A program made the translations under genes and the position numbers. A stretch of 64,000 nt of DNA from Nageia nagi (taxonomy: Eukaryota > Pinophyta), in NCBI GenBank assembly GCA_050084985.1, contig JBITNC010000001.1, positions 73,904,001 through 73,968,000 of the forward strand. The letters are read 5' to 3'. Shown here one piece after another: positions 36,930 through 49,881 of the stretch (the first letter of the stretch is position 1; every line of letters starts with the position of its first letter). Below the pieces are notes generated by a model. The model worked only from the letters and a program-made list of their open reading frames with translations, made no database searches and was not told the origin of the DNA.

Positions 36930-37990
36930 ACAAAAATCATTATTTCCATTACTATTTTCATGTTGTTAGTAGCCTTCATGCAGTATGGAATGATGTTGAT
37001 GGCATGCTTCCTCATCATAATTATTCTAAAATTTTACAATTCAATTTGTAATCTATGAATCTAAAGCATGTTGAAGGAGCTGATGTTTACCTTTTCTAAT
37101 CATGTCTAAAATTATAAGTTTCAAATCATGACAAGAATCTATAGCATGACCCTTTCATTGATGATAAGTGCAATAAGCATACTCATTTCCTTTTGGAGTA
37201 TCACTATCTTGTGTGCTTCTTTCTAACAATATCAATAAACCTCTTTTTATTAGATCCTTCATAATTAGCCTTGGTTGATGTCCACTAATTATTTCAAAAT
37301 TGGGGGCCTCTTGGTTGAGTGGTGGGGAATAATTATGGCTATCCTATTTGGGTTTTGTACAATATGAGCATCTTGTATTTTCAAAGTTTCTTGAGATGTT
37401 ACTCTTTTCTAACATTATTTTGATTTTGGTTGTGGTTGAGAAGATATTTGATTTTGTTGCTTTTGTATAATTTCCTTCCAAAGCTTTTGCATACAATATT
37501 AACTAGCATATGGATCTTCTAACAATTTATCTAATTCTTTCATTAGAAATGCATGATATTTTTCTTTTAATTCAAGATCATTATAAATTCCAATAATCAA
37601 AGAAGGATTGACTAACATATGTGCTTTAATTTTTTGAAATTGATCTTGAAGTGTCAATTTTTAAAATACAATATCATTCATTTCAAACTTATCCATAGCA
37701 TCCAAATGTAAATGTGCATTGTAATCAAATTTAGCCATATAATCATCATCAATAACATTATTATGCACTCAATTTTTTATAACATTTGTCATATAATCAT
37801 TTGTAGGAATCAAGTATGAGCTTGATAAATTTAATTCATTAAAATATTTTCTATTATGCATAACATCCATATTTTTATCCATTTCTTATTTTGGAGGAGG
37901 TGCAAAGAAATCACTTATCACATTCAAACATTGAAACAAACTAGTTTTAAATGCCCTATTCATGAGAGAACGTAAGAAGATGGAGAGGTA
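36930..37990 (-). pseudogene. Gag with CCHC-like zinc knuckle, nested element
   Basis: The minus strand reads NRKYFNELNLSSSYLIP and DYMAKFDYNAHLHLDAMD, then FQKIKAHMLVNPSLIIG. At about 37,135-37,190 comes YCTYHQ*KGHAIDSCHDL, a knuckle of the C-x2-YH form known from plant gypsy gags, with one stop in it. A basic, Gln-rich stretch precedes the knuckle. The non-chromovirus (Tat/Athila-like) style of the knuckle is suggestive only. Stops make it non-functional. Confidence 0.65.
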
Positions 37991-38485
37991 AAAAATATTT
38001 TTATATGAAAACCTTTAGAAATATTGATAAAAATGTATGAAAAGGGCTCAAATTAATCTCCAAAGTTCCCTACTATGATGACCTATGGGTTTGGCAAGTT
38101 TTTAACATAAAATAAGTCACCAAATAGTTGCAAAATGCCTTCAAAATGTACAATTTTTTAAGGTGACATTTTCTACAAAACTATTTTCAACATCATTCAA
38201 AATATATAAATCTAGATGTAGAAAAATTAGAAAAATTTCTAATTATATTTATTTATAGTTTGGAAAAAGGTTTTTAATGTTAGATCTCACCAAATTGATG
38301 AAAATGACCTTCAAAAACTAGGGTTTTTTAGGGTGGCATATTTCAAGAAAATAATTTTATTTAAAGAAATGAATTTTCAAATTGAAGAAAAGTTAAAAGG
38401 AAATCAAAATCAAGGGTTTCTAATGTAATACTCCTAAAAAAGTTATGCACCAAAATGAAAAATTCTAGGGTTTGTAAGAATAGTT

Positions 38486-38497
38486 GAGGTTCACCAA
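38486..38497 (-). other. Primer-binding-like site, nested element
   Basis: The minus strand reads TTGGTGAACCTC two bases from the LTR start. The outer element has TTTGGTGAACAC in the same place (54,786-54,797). The shared TTGGTGAAC core suggests a tRNA primer other than initiator Met; which tRNA is not determined here. Confidence 0.5.
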
Positions 38498-38499
38498 TA

Positions 38500-39116
38500 T
38501 GTAGATCCAAAATAATACACATAATTATTAATAGGGCTTGATTAATGCACTATGAGGACTGCTTAGTTTTATTGACATATATATGGAATATGAAAATAAT
38601 TATTAAAAGGTATACATGTTCATTTTATTCCAATTACATGTTCAGTAAATTAATAATATCATACATTAAAAATAAACATGCATTTATATAAGTGCATGTC
38701 ATTGGTGGCCTAAATGAGACATGTTGCTAATGATGTGAAAGAAGTAAAATTACAAGTGCAACAAAAGAGTATGAAGATGAGTGAATGAAAGAATCATCAA
38801 ATAACATGCATAATGTATAACTTACAAATAATATTTGCACATAACAGAGTGATATAACATATGCTAGAATCTCTCTAGAGTCCTCCTCATATTCATTTAC
38901 TCATCCTTGACCTGTTCCTTTAGAGATGATCCCCTTTTGGTTGCTTTTGATGTATTTATATAGAAACACTTCTATTACAAGATTTGACCCCTAGGTCATA
39001 ATATAATGGTCCATTACATGAATTACATAGCTTTGGGTATTTTTAACCCTTTTTATATAATACTTCATTGAGGACCTAAAATGAATTTTTTGATAAAAAA
39101 TAATTCATTTTTAAGC
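38500..39116 (-). repeat. Nested element 5' LTR
   Basis: Starts TGTAGATCC and follows the left LTR to a final TTTTTAA, after which chromovirus LTR sequence resumes with GCAAGATTATAAAG. The terminal CATCTACA is missing. Confidence 0.75.
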
Positions 39117-42100
39117 AAGATTATAAAGAAAAATCATCCCCACTCTAACATCCCTAGAAATAATTGATTATGGATCAATTACTAGGTTTTCTAAATTTTA
39201 TGCTTGTATCAAGAAGTAGGATATTCCTCTAATCTAATTTCTTGCAAACAAATCACTTTTCACATTAATAACCATGTTTGATAAATAAAAATAATAAATT
39301 CATCAAATATGCATAAGACATTTCAAAACAAACTTGTTCACGAAGCCATCAAAGAATATTTAATAATACTATACTATAATTGTCCCATATGTATGATGCA
39401 ATGTAAAGAATGTTATTTTGAAAGTACATCACATGTTAGAGTATAATAAAAAGTCCTAAGATGCATTTAAAGGTAGCTACTTATAACAAGGGAGTGTGGC
39501 ATAGAGTATAACATACTCAAAGAATATATCTTGGTTATAGTCTTGCAATCTTATGATAGCAAGGGTTTGACTAAGTTTTATTTTATATAAGTGTCTTAAT
39601 CATTTTCCAATCCATAAGTATTACTTTGATTAACTAGTTTATTTGTATATTCATCATATCTTTTGATCAACTTCTAATATTGGTTTAAGGTCTTCTTTAT
39701 TGGTTTTATTTTCCTTCTACGATTTTAGCTTCTTGAATAGGTTTTCTTGTAAGATCACCTAAAAGCTTAACATTTTATTTAAGCTTGAGCTAAGTATTAA
39801 GAGATTATTATTTTATTAATATCTTTTCAAAGTAACTCATGCCTTTATAATTTTAACCTTTTATGGATGTATATTTTCTTGAACACAACACCTTCATTTC
39901 TCTATCTCAATGTTTATTATTATAAATCCCCATATCTTTTATTGATTTTCACAAGGGAGTTCCCTTTTAATGACAAATTATCCATATGTTACAATATGAT
40001 TCCTAAATTCACAATAATCATATTTTATTTAGCTTAGGGAATCTATTGTGATATTTCCATCATATTTCTAAATAATTTGAATAGATTATGGGTTATTGTA
40101 TCCTTAACTTAGTTAACTATTCAAAACATTATTTATAACTTCCTAAATTTATTAGATCCATTATTAAATTCAAACATTGGATGAGTCAAAACTTGCTTTG
40201 ATCTTTGATTATCATAAATATCTTACAAATGTATCATGGATATAAAACCTATCCCTTTGGTACATAAATTAGTAGATAATAATATTTGTTTTAGAATTTG
40301 CTATATAATAATGGGTAATAACTTTATTCTATAACTAAATGTGTTTAATGATGATACTAGTACATCAATACTAGGGTATCCCTAAATGGTAACTTGTACA
40401 TCATAGTGTATGAAACATTTAATTACATGTGACTTCTCATACAATTGATATGAGTTACATAATATATTTGTAGAATTATATCATATAAGGTCTTTGATTC
40501 ATCCTCATCTATTTGATGTATCTTCTTGACATCTTCATCTTGTATATTCATCCCAAGAATGAAAGACTTGTTGGGTGAAAATACTTGGAGAGGTTTTTAG
40601 ATTATTCAAGGATCAGGATAGCTCTTTCCATGATGTAATGCATCCTACCATAGGTGATGATATCTCATTCATACAACATTTATCTTTCAATCAATTTCAT
40701 ATAAGGAAGAAATAATTAAATAGGATCAACTCTATTCTTGATCTCAAAAGGTTTTATACACTCACTCAAACTATGTCCCTTCCTCAATCATAGAGTAACA
40801 TTTCATACATTAATCTAATCATACCATACTAATGCTTTCACATGCATCATTTACTAATTCTATCTAAATATTAATTTTAAACAATTACACATCATAAACA
40901 AAATAGTCCAATGATCAACCAAAAATCTCATAATTTCATTATTATGTTTGATTAGAAAATAATTTATTTAAAAATAAATAATCATAATTTTAGATCTATC
41001 AAAAATATTTATTTTGAATTTTCCATTATCTTTTTCCCTTGTTTTCAAATTAAATGTAATATCCATTTATTTGAGTAATATAATCAAGACTAATTTCAAA
41101 ATTAAACAAGGTTTTTAGGAGGAAAACATTTGCTTTCATAGTTGAGCTATTCAGGATCATATGATATTTGGAGACTTAATACCTTATTTGTATTTGAGTA
41201 CAAATCTACTCATATTAAGCATAAAAAATATATTAAATTTATTTGGATTCCCAATTAACCCCATAAATGTTATTTTACTATTACTTTTATTCCAAGTACC
41301 TTAATACACATATGTATTAAACAAATCCAATTACTATGCCATTCACATAGCACAACTAAGTTGGTCCACTAATAAGAAAATAAAGTAGCATCTAGTATTA
41401 TCAAAAATAAATAATTCCATCCTTTCAAGATAAATTACATGTTCCAAAATCCAAATTTTCAACTAGACTAAATATTAAATTATTTATTCTTTCATTTAAC
41501 TTATGGACAAATTATACAATAAATAAACCCACCAAATAAATTTTAAATAAATAGTTTCCTCCTTTTTTAAAAAAAAACTACAAGCAAACTATATCATATG
41601 CAATAAAAAAATTTAAATCAATATCTAACCAAAATTCACCTCAAATAAATACAAGGTGGAGTGCTATGTCTTGGCCAATATAAAATTAGATTTGACTTTT
41701 CACCCGTGACTTACTAAATAAAACATTGAGTAAATAAATTGTCCAATCTAGATACCTCCATATAAGGAAAAATAAGTACACCCACCAAATAGTTTCCTCC
41801 TTTTCTAGATACAAACAAACTATACCATATACAATAATAAATTATTTTAAAAATATCAAACAAAATTCACCCTATATAAATATAAGGTGGAGTATTATCT
41901 CTTGGGCCAATATAAAATTAGTTTTGACTTTACACCTATGAATTCACACTACCATGAATTTTTTTTTTTTTTAAATTAAATTGTCCAATCTTTTCTCTAG
42001 ATACCATATATGTATGGATAAAGGTATCAAATAACTACAAATATTATGCTCTCACATGGTACAATTAAAGGCCATTAATAATAAACAACCCTATTATTAT

Positions 42101-43189
42101 TTTTAAAAATTCTTAATATAAAATCCATCCTTCAAATACTCTTAAAAATTATCAAATAAAAGCTCAAAGCTTTGGTGAAACATTTTAGCATTAGTGGCTA
42201 AAATGTTAGAAAACCACCTAGACAAATGAGAAAATATTCCTTACTTCATGGGACTTTAGACCAAAATTTGGTAAGAGAGGGAGAAGTGCATGAATGAATA
42301 TATTTTTCTAAGGGTTATCCTAGGCATTTATAAAAAAATTTTGGTATTTTCCATCCAAAAATATAACTATTTTTCCACTTCACATTTGTCTATTCAAAAG
42401 GGGTAGGGATTTCATTATTTTGTGGTAGGATTTTGACAAATTTGTTTGCAAGTCCTATGTCCTAGAAAATCATTTACTCACCTCATATTAAGAAACAAAA
42501 TGTATGGAAATGCTTCATCAATAATTTTACATGCCAAACATAAAATACCAAAATATTTGGATATGATTCCTCCATTATTTTTTCAAAATATCAAAATAGC
42601 CTTTCAACTACCACAAAATAGTCTTTAGCCCTAAATTTTATTTTTACCCAACCCTAGAATTTTATTGTTTATAAAAACTAAAATTATTTGGTGAAAATTC
42701 AAATTAAAATATTTAGAATATTCCTTACAACATTCAAAAAATAGTTAATTAATTTTCAAAAGCAAATTACTCATGCACATCAATTTTTTAACACATATTT
42801 TTACCTATAGAGACTGCTCATATTGCATGATAAATTAATCATCTCATAACATAAAAAGTCTCAATCACATTCAAATTTATGAAGGCATTTAGGCCATAAT
42901 AAATGCAATAGGGTGGATTTTTACAAAATAGGTTCCATAATTATAGTACAATACAAAAAAAAAGAAAAAAATTTAGTTTCAAAAAGTTTACAATTTGGTA
43001 TCATTTTTTCTCTTTTGAAATAAGGTAGGTCAATAATAGATCTTTATGATTATAAAACACATTTTAATTTACTAGGTGTGAAGTGCCTTCCAAGCTTTTA
43101 TTGGTCTGATTAGAGTGGTTGAGAAATGGTAAAATATCTTGCATTAGTTTAAAGATAAGTTTTAAAGATTCATTTCTTTATCAATTGAT

Positions 43190-44790
43190 AAGTTAATTGT
43201 AGTAGATAGCGCATCTTGGGTATGTATACATGTTTATACATTCATAAAACATGTTAGAAAATCTCATTTGCTAATAATACACAGAATGAAAGAAGCTTGT
43301 AACTCAGAAAACCTCTTCAATCTTATTGTAAATAGTTTGAAAGATATTACTAATATGGATGATGAAGAAATTGCAAGAAAGATAATATGTGTAGGCGTAG
43401 ATGGTGCTTCAATAATGCAAGGAAATAGAAATAGACTTTGTGTTTGATTTCAAATATCACTTTCTCCACATATGATACCTATTCATTCTATGGCTCATAG
43501 ATTGAACCTTGTGTACAAAATAATAGCAACACATACTTGTGTTTTCAAAGTGGAGGAATTGATAGATGAAGTATATGCATACTTTTCAAAAAGCTTGAAA
43601 AGGAATGTCAAATTCCAACAATTTGTAATCAAAAAATATGATGGAAAAATAATGTTGAAACATGTGGACACTAGATGGATTTTAATGTTTTAAATTGTAT
43701 AAAGAGTATTTGAACAATTTAAATTTTTGACAAGTTTTTCAATCAAAATAGAAGACATGTTGATAGAGCCAAGGATTTATTATATCGCATAAAAGAATTG
43801 GAAACATTGTTAATATTATGTGGAATGATACCAATGATATATGAAATGAATAAATTGATCAATATTTCTCAAGAAAGATCTATATATATAATTGATTCTA
43901 TAAGTGAAAGGAAATGATTATGCTGGACTATTGATACGTTGTATGAAACCTATTTTACAAATCCATTATTTTAGAATTAGAATTCATTAACAAACTTGAA
44001 AAATCCAAAATATTTTCTAATTTTTAATATTGTTGATAAAATTTGTATCACTATCTATGGAAATGATATTCCCCTATAATGTTTTGAAAGACAAGGTGTG
44101 GTGTCATTTTTTGAAATTGAATTTGAGCAAGTTCCTATGATGCTTATAAGATTTGAAAGAATTTTGTAGGAATCATGGATTAAGATGAGAATAATTGTAG
44201 ATACATTGATAAGAGAAATTAGAAAAAAATTTCATAAAGATAATTTTCTTGAAGATATCATTGTAGTGAATATGAACGTTTGGAATCCTATTTCAAATGA
44301 AGCAATACAAGTTAATTTTTTAATTAACATATGGAGAATATTGTCACTTATTTTGGAAGAACTATAGAAGTCAATGGTGTAGAGATGAAAGGAATTATAG
44401 ACAAAATGATTTGATTCAACAATATGGAACTTTTGGCTTGATAATGGTTGGTCAATTTAAAGAGTTACTAAATCCATTAGATCTTAGTTCCATAACATGA
44501 TTATCGAAAAACTTGTATCCAAATAGTATTCTAGGAAATTCAATGTCAGAGGATTTTAATTTATATGAACTATGTCATATAATGATTTTGCATTCCATGG
44601 AGGATGAAATGGTTTTTAGTGCTTTACAATATGTTAAATAAAACACATGAAACAAAATAGAGAGAAATCTTAAAATTTATTTAAAAATTGATGTCTCACA
44701 TCATACACTGAAGAGCTTTAATTATGAAAAAGTAATAGCATTATGGAAATCATTGAGCAAGAGAAGGGAAGTACATCAAATAGATGAAAA
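43190..44790 (+). pseudogene. hAT-like transposase remnant (DUF4371/TTF-type family)
   Basis: The plus strand shows, in order, GVDGASIMQG (~43,395), SMAHRLNLVYKI (43,490), ELIDEVYAYFSKS, HVDTRWILMF (ends 43,693), MIYEMNKLINISQE (~43,840) and near the C-terminus MILHSMEDEMVFSAL (~44,590). This order fits the RNase H-like fold of hAT-superfamily transposases and their zinc-finger MYM/DUF4371 relatives, ending in the dimerisation region. Most of 43,286-43,693 is one frame with a single stop at ~43,447; the rest is shifted several times. It lies antisense to the surrounding LTR locus. Capture and independent insertion are both possible. Confidence 0.7.
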
Positions 44791-45174
44791 TGGTGATGAT
44801 GATACCTTCATAGATCACCTTGTGAATGTTTTAGAAGATTCATATGCATGCACTAATGAAATTGGTTCTCTAATGAATATGTTCCAACTACCACAACTAA
44901 AATCTATAATTTTTTTCATTATGACTTCTAGTGTAATTTGTTAGGAATTTTCAATATTATTCAACATTTGGAATTTTGGATTATCTAATGTTTGAAAGGA
45001 ATTGAATATACTTTTTAACAATGTTATATAGACATTGTATTTGATATTTTTTAAGTTTGAAGAAATTGTTGAATGTTATTATGTGATGAATATATGCATC
45101 TTGATTCTTATTAATAATTTAATACTTTTTGAAATTTTGAAACTTATAGCTTGTAAACTTTAGAATTAACCTTA

Positions 45175-45510
45175 TTAAGACACTAATGATCATCTAGTTC
45201 AAGACACTAATGATCATATTTTTCAAGACATTGATGATCATTTGGGTCAAGACACTAACGATCATATGGGTCAAGATATTGATGATCATTTGGGTCAAGA
45301 AACTAATGATTTTTTAGGTAAAGATAATGATGATCATCTAATTTTATATGCTAATGGTCATGTAATTTTATATGCTAATGGTCACCAAGGATTATACACA
45401 GATTCTCATCTATGTTTATATATTAATAATCATCTACATTTTTATAATGATGATCATCTATGTTTGTACAATGATAATAATTTGCATTTGTATAATACTT
45501 GCACATGCTA
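45175..45510. repeat. 24-bp minisatellite, ATGATCATCTA core
   Basis: Units like CAAGACACTAATGATCATCTAGTT repeat every 24 bases, then drift to ATTTTATATGCTAATGGTCATG-type units with the same spacing. The array is open in one frame, yielding a GQDTNDHM-type octapeptide repeat that I regard as an artefact of period 24. It follows the hAT remnant. Confidence 0.85.
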
Positions 45511-46372
45511 TCATTCAAATAAAATACTTGCCTAAATATTCAATGATTACAAAAATATACCTCTAAAAATATAAATATACATTCTAATAGTTTGGTCAAA
45601 CATGCAATTATTCAAAAAAATATACTCACTTACAACATTCTACAATTACATAACCATTTCAGTAGTTTGAAACTTTGAACATAGTTGCTAATGCTATCAT
45701 TCAAAATACATACTTATGCAAATATTCAATGATTCAAAATTTACTTGCTTATACTAAAAACACACTTACTCATGAGTCATAAGCATTCCTTTTCATTTCA
45801 ATTGTTCAATGTCTAACAACACTAGAAATGATTCAAAAATAAACTTTTTATAACGTTCATGATGCCACAAAATAAAAAAATGTACAACTAGCCTTTCTAA
45901 AATTTAAAACATCTTTTCCAACTATGTTTAAAAAGTTCTTCACTAAAATTCAAAATACCATAATTACAAGTTTGTTTGAATAACCACATTTTCTTATGAA
46001 AAATGTTCCAAACTTCTCACTAAATATTTAAATATTGAATTTTATCTTTCCAATATTTTTCTCAACATTCTCCTCAATCTCATCCTCATGAGTAGCATCT
46101 TTAGCAATTATCAATTTGGATGTTGAATCCAACTCTATTGTTGTCAATACTGCTCTTTATGTAGTATCTAAAGTTTGAACTAAGTTTCTTATCTCTTTCC
46201 CTCCATCCTCCACTAGTATATTCTTAGCTTGAGTCTCATTTTCTTTTTGCTTCATAATGTGGTAGTCCATATTATGCTCCTTTATTATTAATTTCAATGT
46301 GTTATTATCCTTTAAAGATTTTAGGAGCTTCTCATTTACCATGGCTGCATTTACCATAATTACATATGAAAA

Positions 46373-46449
46373 CTAAATTTTGAAAATAATTATCATATTA
46401 AATGATAATTTACATTATGCATACACTAAACTACTTAAAAAATTCTTAC
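46373..46449 (-). other. Intron, phase 0, 77 bp
   Basis: On the minus strand GCAAAG|GTAAGAATT at the donor and CAAAATTTAG|TTTTCATATG at the acceptor. The reading ...EIAKDVAK continues directly into FSYVIMVNAAMVNEK, so frame is kept exactly. Confidence 0.65.
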
Positions 46450-47310
46450 CTTTGCTACATCTTTTGCAATTTCAACAATTTCAACCTTTTGCATGTTAAT
46501 GGCCCAAGTGTCATAATAGGCTTGGGTATCACCATTTAAATTTTCTAACTTGTTCAAAATGTGATTGATATCAATATATTCATAAAAAGAATAAAATTTT
46601 ATCTTTCCCTATGTGCCCACTTTAAAATGTGCCATAAGCTTCTTTGAAGAATTTTCCATCTCTAAAAATATCTTTTACCTTTTCTCATAGTTTGTAAATA
46701 TCACATTAATCTCTTGGAATAATACTTTTGCATCAAATTCCTATATATTTGTACTCAAAATGTTAAAAAGAACAAAATTCTTGATGGTTGCCTCCACATT
46801 TGAGCAAATTAGGCTATCAACTGCAATAGATGAATCTAAATCTTCTAGCTCTATTTTTGTAGTTGCATTTTCAGTCATAGTCTATTATGTTACTAGCTAT
46901 GGAGGTTTATGGCTTATAGTAGCTTGATGTTGATTATATTCTCCTATGCCATCACCATGCATGGTACCTTGCTCTTATACCATTCCCTATAGGTAATATT
47001 CATCATGTTTCAAAGACCTACTATATTACATATCATTAAATTTACATTTAATAATGTGCAATTGGGAACATCCATAATTATTAGAATATTGTATGGATTG
47101 AGAGATTTTAATTTGATTATTCTTCTACTTCTCCATCTTTGATTTAATCTAGCCCTATCACTAGTTAAAACATGCCATAAAACATCTGGTGGAATTTGTT
47201 TTCCTCTTAGTCTAGTTGTACCTAGCCTCCCATCGATGGAATTAAGAGAGAAAATGATGCTTGCAAAACAACGGGTTGCTTTTGAGAAATTGAAATATTT
47301 GGTTTTGAAC

Positions 47311-47416
47311 CTTAAAAATTTAAAATTTATATGTGATTAATTATTACATACTACAATGCAAATAATAAGAAATAGAAAATAGTTTAAAATCATTCATCTA
47401 AGACTACTTTTCTTAC
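47311..47416 (-). other. Intron, 106 bp
   Basis: Minus-strand donor AAAAG|GTAAGAAAAG and acceptor ATTTTTAAG|GTTCAAAACC. Joining gives VLDLK-like sequence running into FKTKYFNFSKATRCFASII, a coherent reading. Confidence 0.55.
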
Positions 47417-47574
47417 CTTTTAGATCCAATACTTGTGTGGAAAGATGTTGTACCTATGTTACTTGCACTTGTGGTGGTGGACCCATATTTGTATCTATAA
47501 TCAATGAATCATTTCAAACAATATTTAGAAACTACAAGGGTTAAATCAAAATGAATAAATGACTATATTTTTTG

Positions 47575-47870
47575 ATAAATAGATGATCGTCTATGCAATG
47601 AAACTAATGATCATCTATGAGATCACACTAATGATCATCTTTTAGATCTCACATATGATCATTAATGAGATTGCACTAATGTTTGTCTATGAGATTGTAT
47701 AGATAATCATCAGCATAATCATACAAAGGATTGTGTATAGCATTGCATAGATGATCATTAGTGCAATCACACAAATGATCATTAATGTGATCTCACATAT
47801 GATTGTAGTGATTATCATCTATGCAATGACATAGATGATCAACCATCTATAAATCAAGATTGATCATATG
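47575..47870. repeat. 24-bp minisatellite, AATGATCATCTATGAGATC units
   Basis: Units such as AATGATCATCTATGAGATCA recur at about 24-base steps, some inverted (GATCATTAGTGCAATC). The array falls between exons of the minus-strand pseudogene, so it probably lay in an intron. Confidence 0.75.
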
Positions 47871-49504
47871 TACAAAAAATTATCTGGGGTCTATATGTTG
47901 TTAAAAGAAAGAATGATTACTTAGGATAGAATTTCTCTATTATGGTAGTTTTTAGCTTCATTATCATCATCACTAATATTGATTTGATTATTTTATTTAT
48001 TTAAAGAATATAGGATGTGACTATGGTATGACATAGCATTTTTTTTCACATAATCAAATATGAATTATGCATTTTTCCTATGCTTCTTCAAAGATTTACT
48101 CAAAAAGGGTGAACCAATTTCCCCTTGGGAATCTCCCATATATTTAGGCTACATTCCTCTAATTAAAGCCTATCTGGGAAAGGTTGAATCTATTACTTTT
48201 CTCTGCATTAAATATAAATAAAAAATTTCAATGAATCAAAAATCATTTTACTTAGATTCTTTAATTCAATAATATAATTAACAATTTAACACATCAATTA
48301 AAAAAGGAAAATACATTCAATTACCTACACTTCCTCTATAGTAAGTGCCAATGATTTCAATTAATTATGAGCAATTATTAGAGGTGGAGTGTTTTGTAGA
48401 CTATAGAAAGCCTCATAGTATAATGCAAGCAAATAATTATAGCTAGAGAAGTATACATTTTGAGAGCTTAATATTTTTATAATGGAAATATCATCTTTGA
48501 TCCTATTTGAAATGTAAGAGAATCAATAAAATATTTTATGCTCAATACATCTAATAATGTAATAAAGGCCCCAAAATGGAATATTCATAACTCTACCCTA
48601 TAGAACTATTCTATCCTAAAAGACTTTATGATAGCCTTCATGAAAGGGTTATGAAAATCTTGCATACTAAGGCCCCTTCGTAAGGGATTGTAGCTAACTA
48701 CAAAAAATCATACTACATCATAAATTATGTTGGGAAACTAAAGTAAATTACAAAATATTCATAAAAAATTAAGAGTATTTATTGAAATCATAATAAATTA
48801 AAATGAGACTTGATAAACTAAAAGCCCTTTCACCTATCAAATATTTTTCCTAGATACCATAGTTTGTTTCTAGATGTATTTTATCTTTATCATTTAATAG
48901 ATTTGCCTACATATTTATATGCTTCTCAGCATCCTTGAATCGTAGACCTATCAACCTATGTATATCAGATAGTTTAATAGAAAATGAAAAAGGATTACCA
49001 TGCACCATCATTATAACAATTAAGTTTTCATTACCAAATGAGTTTATAATCGTATCCAAAAGAGGAATATCATTCAAAAACATGCCCATTCAAACCAACA
49101 ACATAGGTTTGGATTCTTACATCCAACTAAAGTCCTATCTAGGAGTGGTAAGAATCTCCAAAATTTAGAGGAAAATAAGATTCTTGTAACTATATGATTC
49201 TAGTTGAGCTAGAGCAGCAACATTAGATATCAATAAGGTGGTCCTATGTAATGAGGACTCAAGGAAAGGGAGGATTTGTAATGTTGGAGGGAAATGAAGG
49301 ACTTGGAAAGTTACATGGGAAAATGAGGGGAAAGGGGGCATGGAGTGAACTACATATCTAGAGAGTCAAAAAGTTATAATGAGGTAAAAAAGACTCACAA
49401 AAGGCATTTTGTAAGACTTGACATATGCTAGCATTTATTATATACAATCACATTTAATGCCCTTTTTCAACGAGTTATTTTATTTGGAACAAGGATAATT
49501 GATA

Positions 49505-49795
49505 GTGTAAATATGCTAATGATCATCTAGAATTTTTTACAAATGATCATCTATACTTTTATATATATGCATCAACATGTTAATGATCATCTACATGAAA
49601 GTGTAGATGATCATCTACATAAACATGTAGACAATCATCTCTAGTAATATGTAGATGATCATATACCCTTTTATTTAGATGATTGTCTACATTAATCTAT
49701 AGATTATCATTTTCACTTGTATGCAATTGATTATTTGTATGAAATGGTAGACAATAATCACCATAAATGGGAGATAAATCATCTATCTTCAAGAA
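49505..49795. repeat. 24-bp minisatellite, GATGATCATCTACATAAACA units
   Basis: Units GATGATCATCTACATAAACATGTA repeat every 24 bases. Both orientations of GTAGATGATCATCTAC occur, giving local palindromes. It lies in the gap between the two divergent pseudogenes. Confidence 0.8.
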
Positions 49796-49849
49796 TCGAT
49801 CATCAAAATTTCAAAAATCTAAAAATAATATATATCACTAAAAATTTAC

Positions 49850-49881
49850 AATTTTTTTTTTTTTTTTAAAAAAAAAAAATT
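49850..49881. repeat. T16-A12 palindromic homopolymer
   Basis: A run of sixteen T followed directly by twelve A. It could be two opposed poly(A)/poly(T) tails or a slippage product. Confidence 0.8.

Larger units (their letters stand above)
33586..39116 (-). mobile_element. Gag-only LTR retrotransposon nested in the chromovirus LTR
   Basis: LTRs 33,586-34,192 and 38,500-39,116 share AAATAATGCATATAATTATT-type starts and AATTTATTTTTA-type ends. The minus strand has a polypurine tract (CCAAAGAGGGGAAAA at 34,193-34,207) next to the left LTR and a PBS-like TTGGTGAACCTC next to the right LTR. The 4.3-kb interior has gag but no recognisable reverse transcriptase or integrase, so the element must have depended on a partner. 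The right LTR lacks its last few bases and no target duplication is visible. Confidence 0.8.
23430..42925 (-). mobile_element. Ty3/gypsy chromovirus with very long LTRs
   Basis: A complete but dead minus-strand element. The 3' LTR is 23,430-28,342 and pol 28,443-31,000. Gag is 31,560-32,880 and a degraded iMet-type primer-binding site is near 32,896-32,911. The 5' LTR is 32,912-33,585 plus 39,117-42,925, split by a nested element. Pol order is reverse transcriptase, RNase H, integrase, C-terminal chromodomain-like region, which defines the chromovirus branch. Flanking bases AAAAA and AAATA could be an imperfect 5-bp target duplication. LTRs of ~4.5-4.9 kb are unusually long for the branch. 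It inserted into the outer locus. Confidence 0.85.
32912..42925 (-). repeat. Chromovirus 5' LTR, split by a nested element
   Basis: 32,912-33,585 matches 23,430-24,103 and 39,117-42,925 matches 24,119-28,342. About 15-20 bases of LTR at the junction are missing, probably lost after the insertion. The combined LTR length is roughly 4.5 kb. Confidence 0.8.
46028..49280 (-). pseudogene. Decayed multi-exon gene of unknown family
   Basis: Minus-strand coding blocks separated by convincing introns. The 5' part (~49,280-48,330) reads MGMFLNDIPLLDTIINSFG, IMMVHGNPFSFSIKLSDIH and EKYLIGERAFSLSSLILIYY. A middle exon ends at 47,417. Next come GRLGTTRLRGKQIPPDVLWH and, after more stops, MTENATTKIELEDLDSS at 46,878. 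The last exon begins at 46,372 and ends with a stop at 46,028. The final two blocks join in frame to ~257 codons with four stops and a charged, coiled-coil-like tail. Family not recognised; it resembles genes that travel with plant transposons. A 24-bp repeat array lies in one intron. It diverges from the mobile-domain gene at 50.7 kb. Confidence 0.55.

Noticed and set aside
45242-45535. 97-codon frame with QDTNDH repeats as a gene
   Set aside because: Same explanation: 24-bp DNA array, with a second overlapping frame also open over the same DNA.
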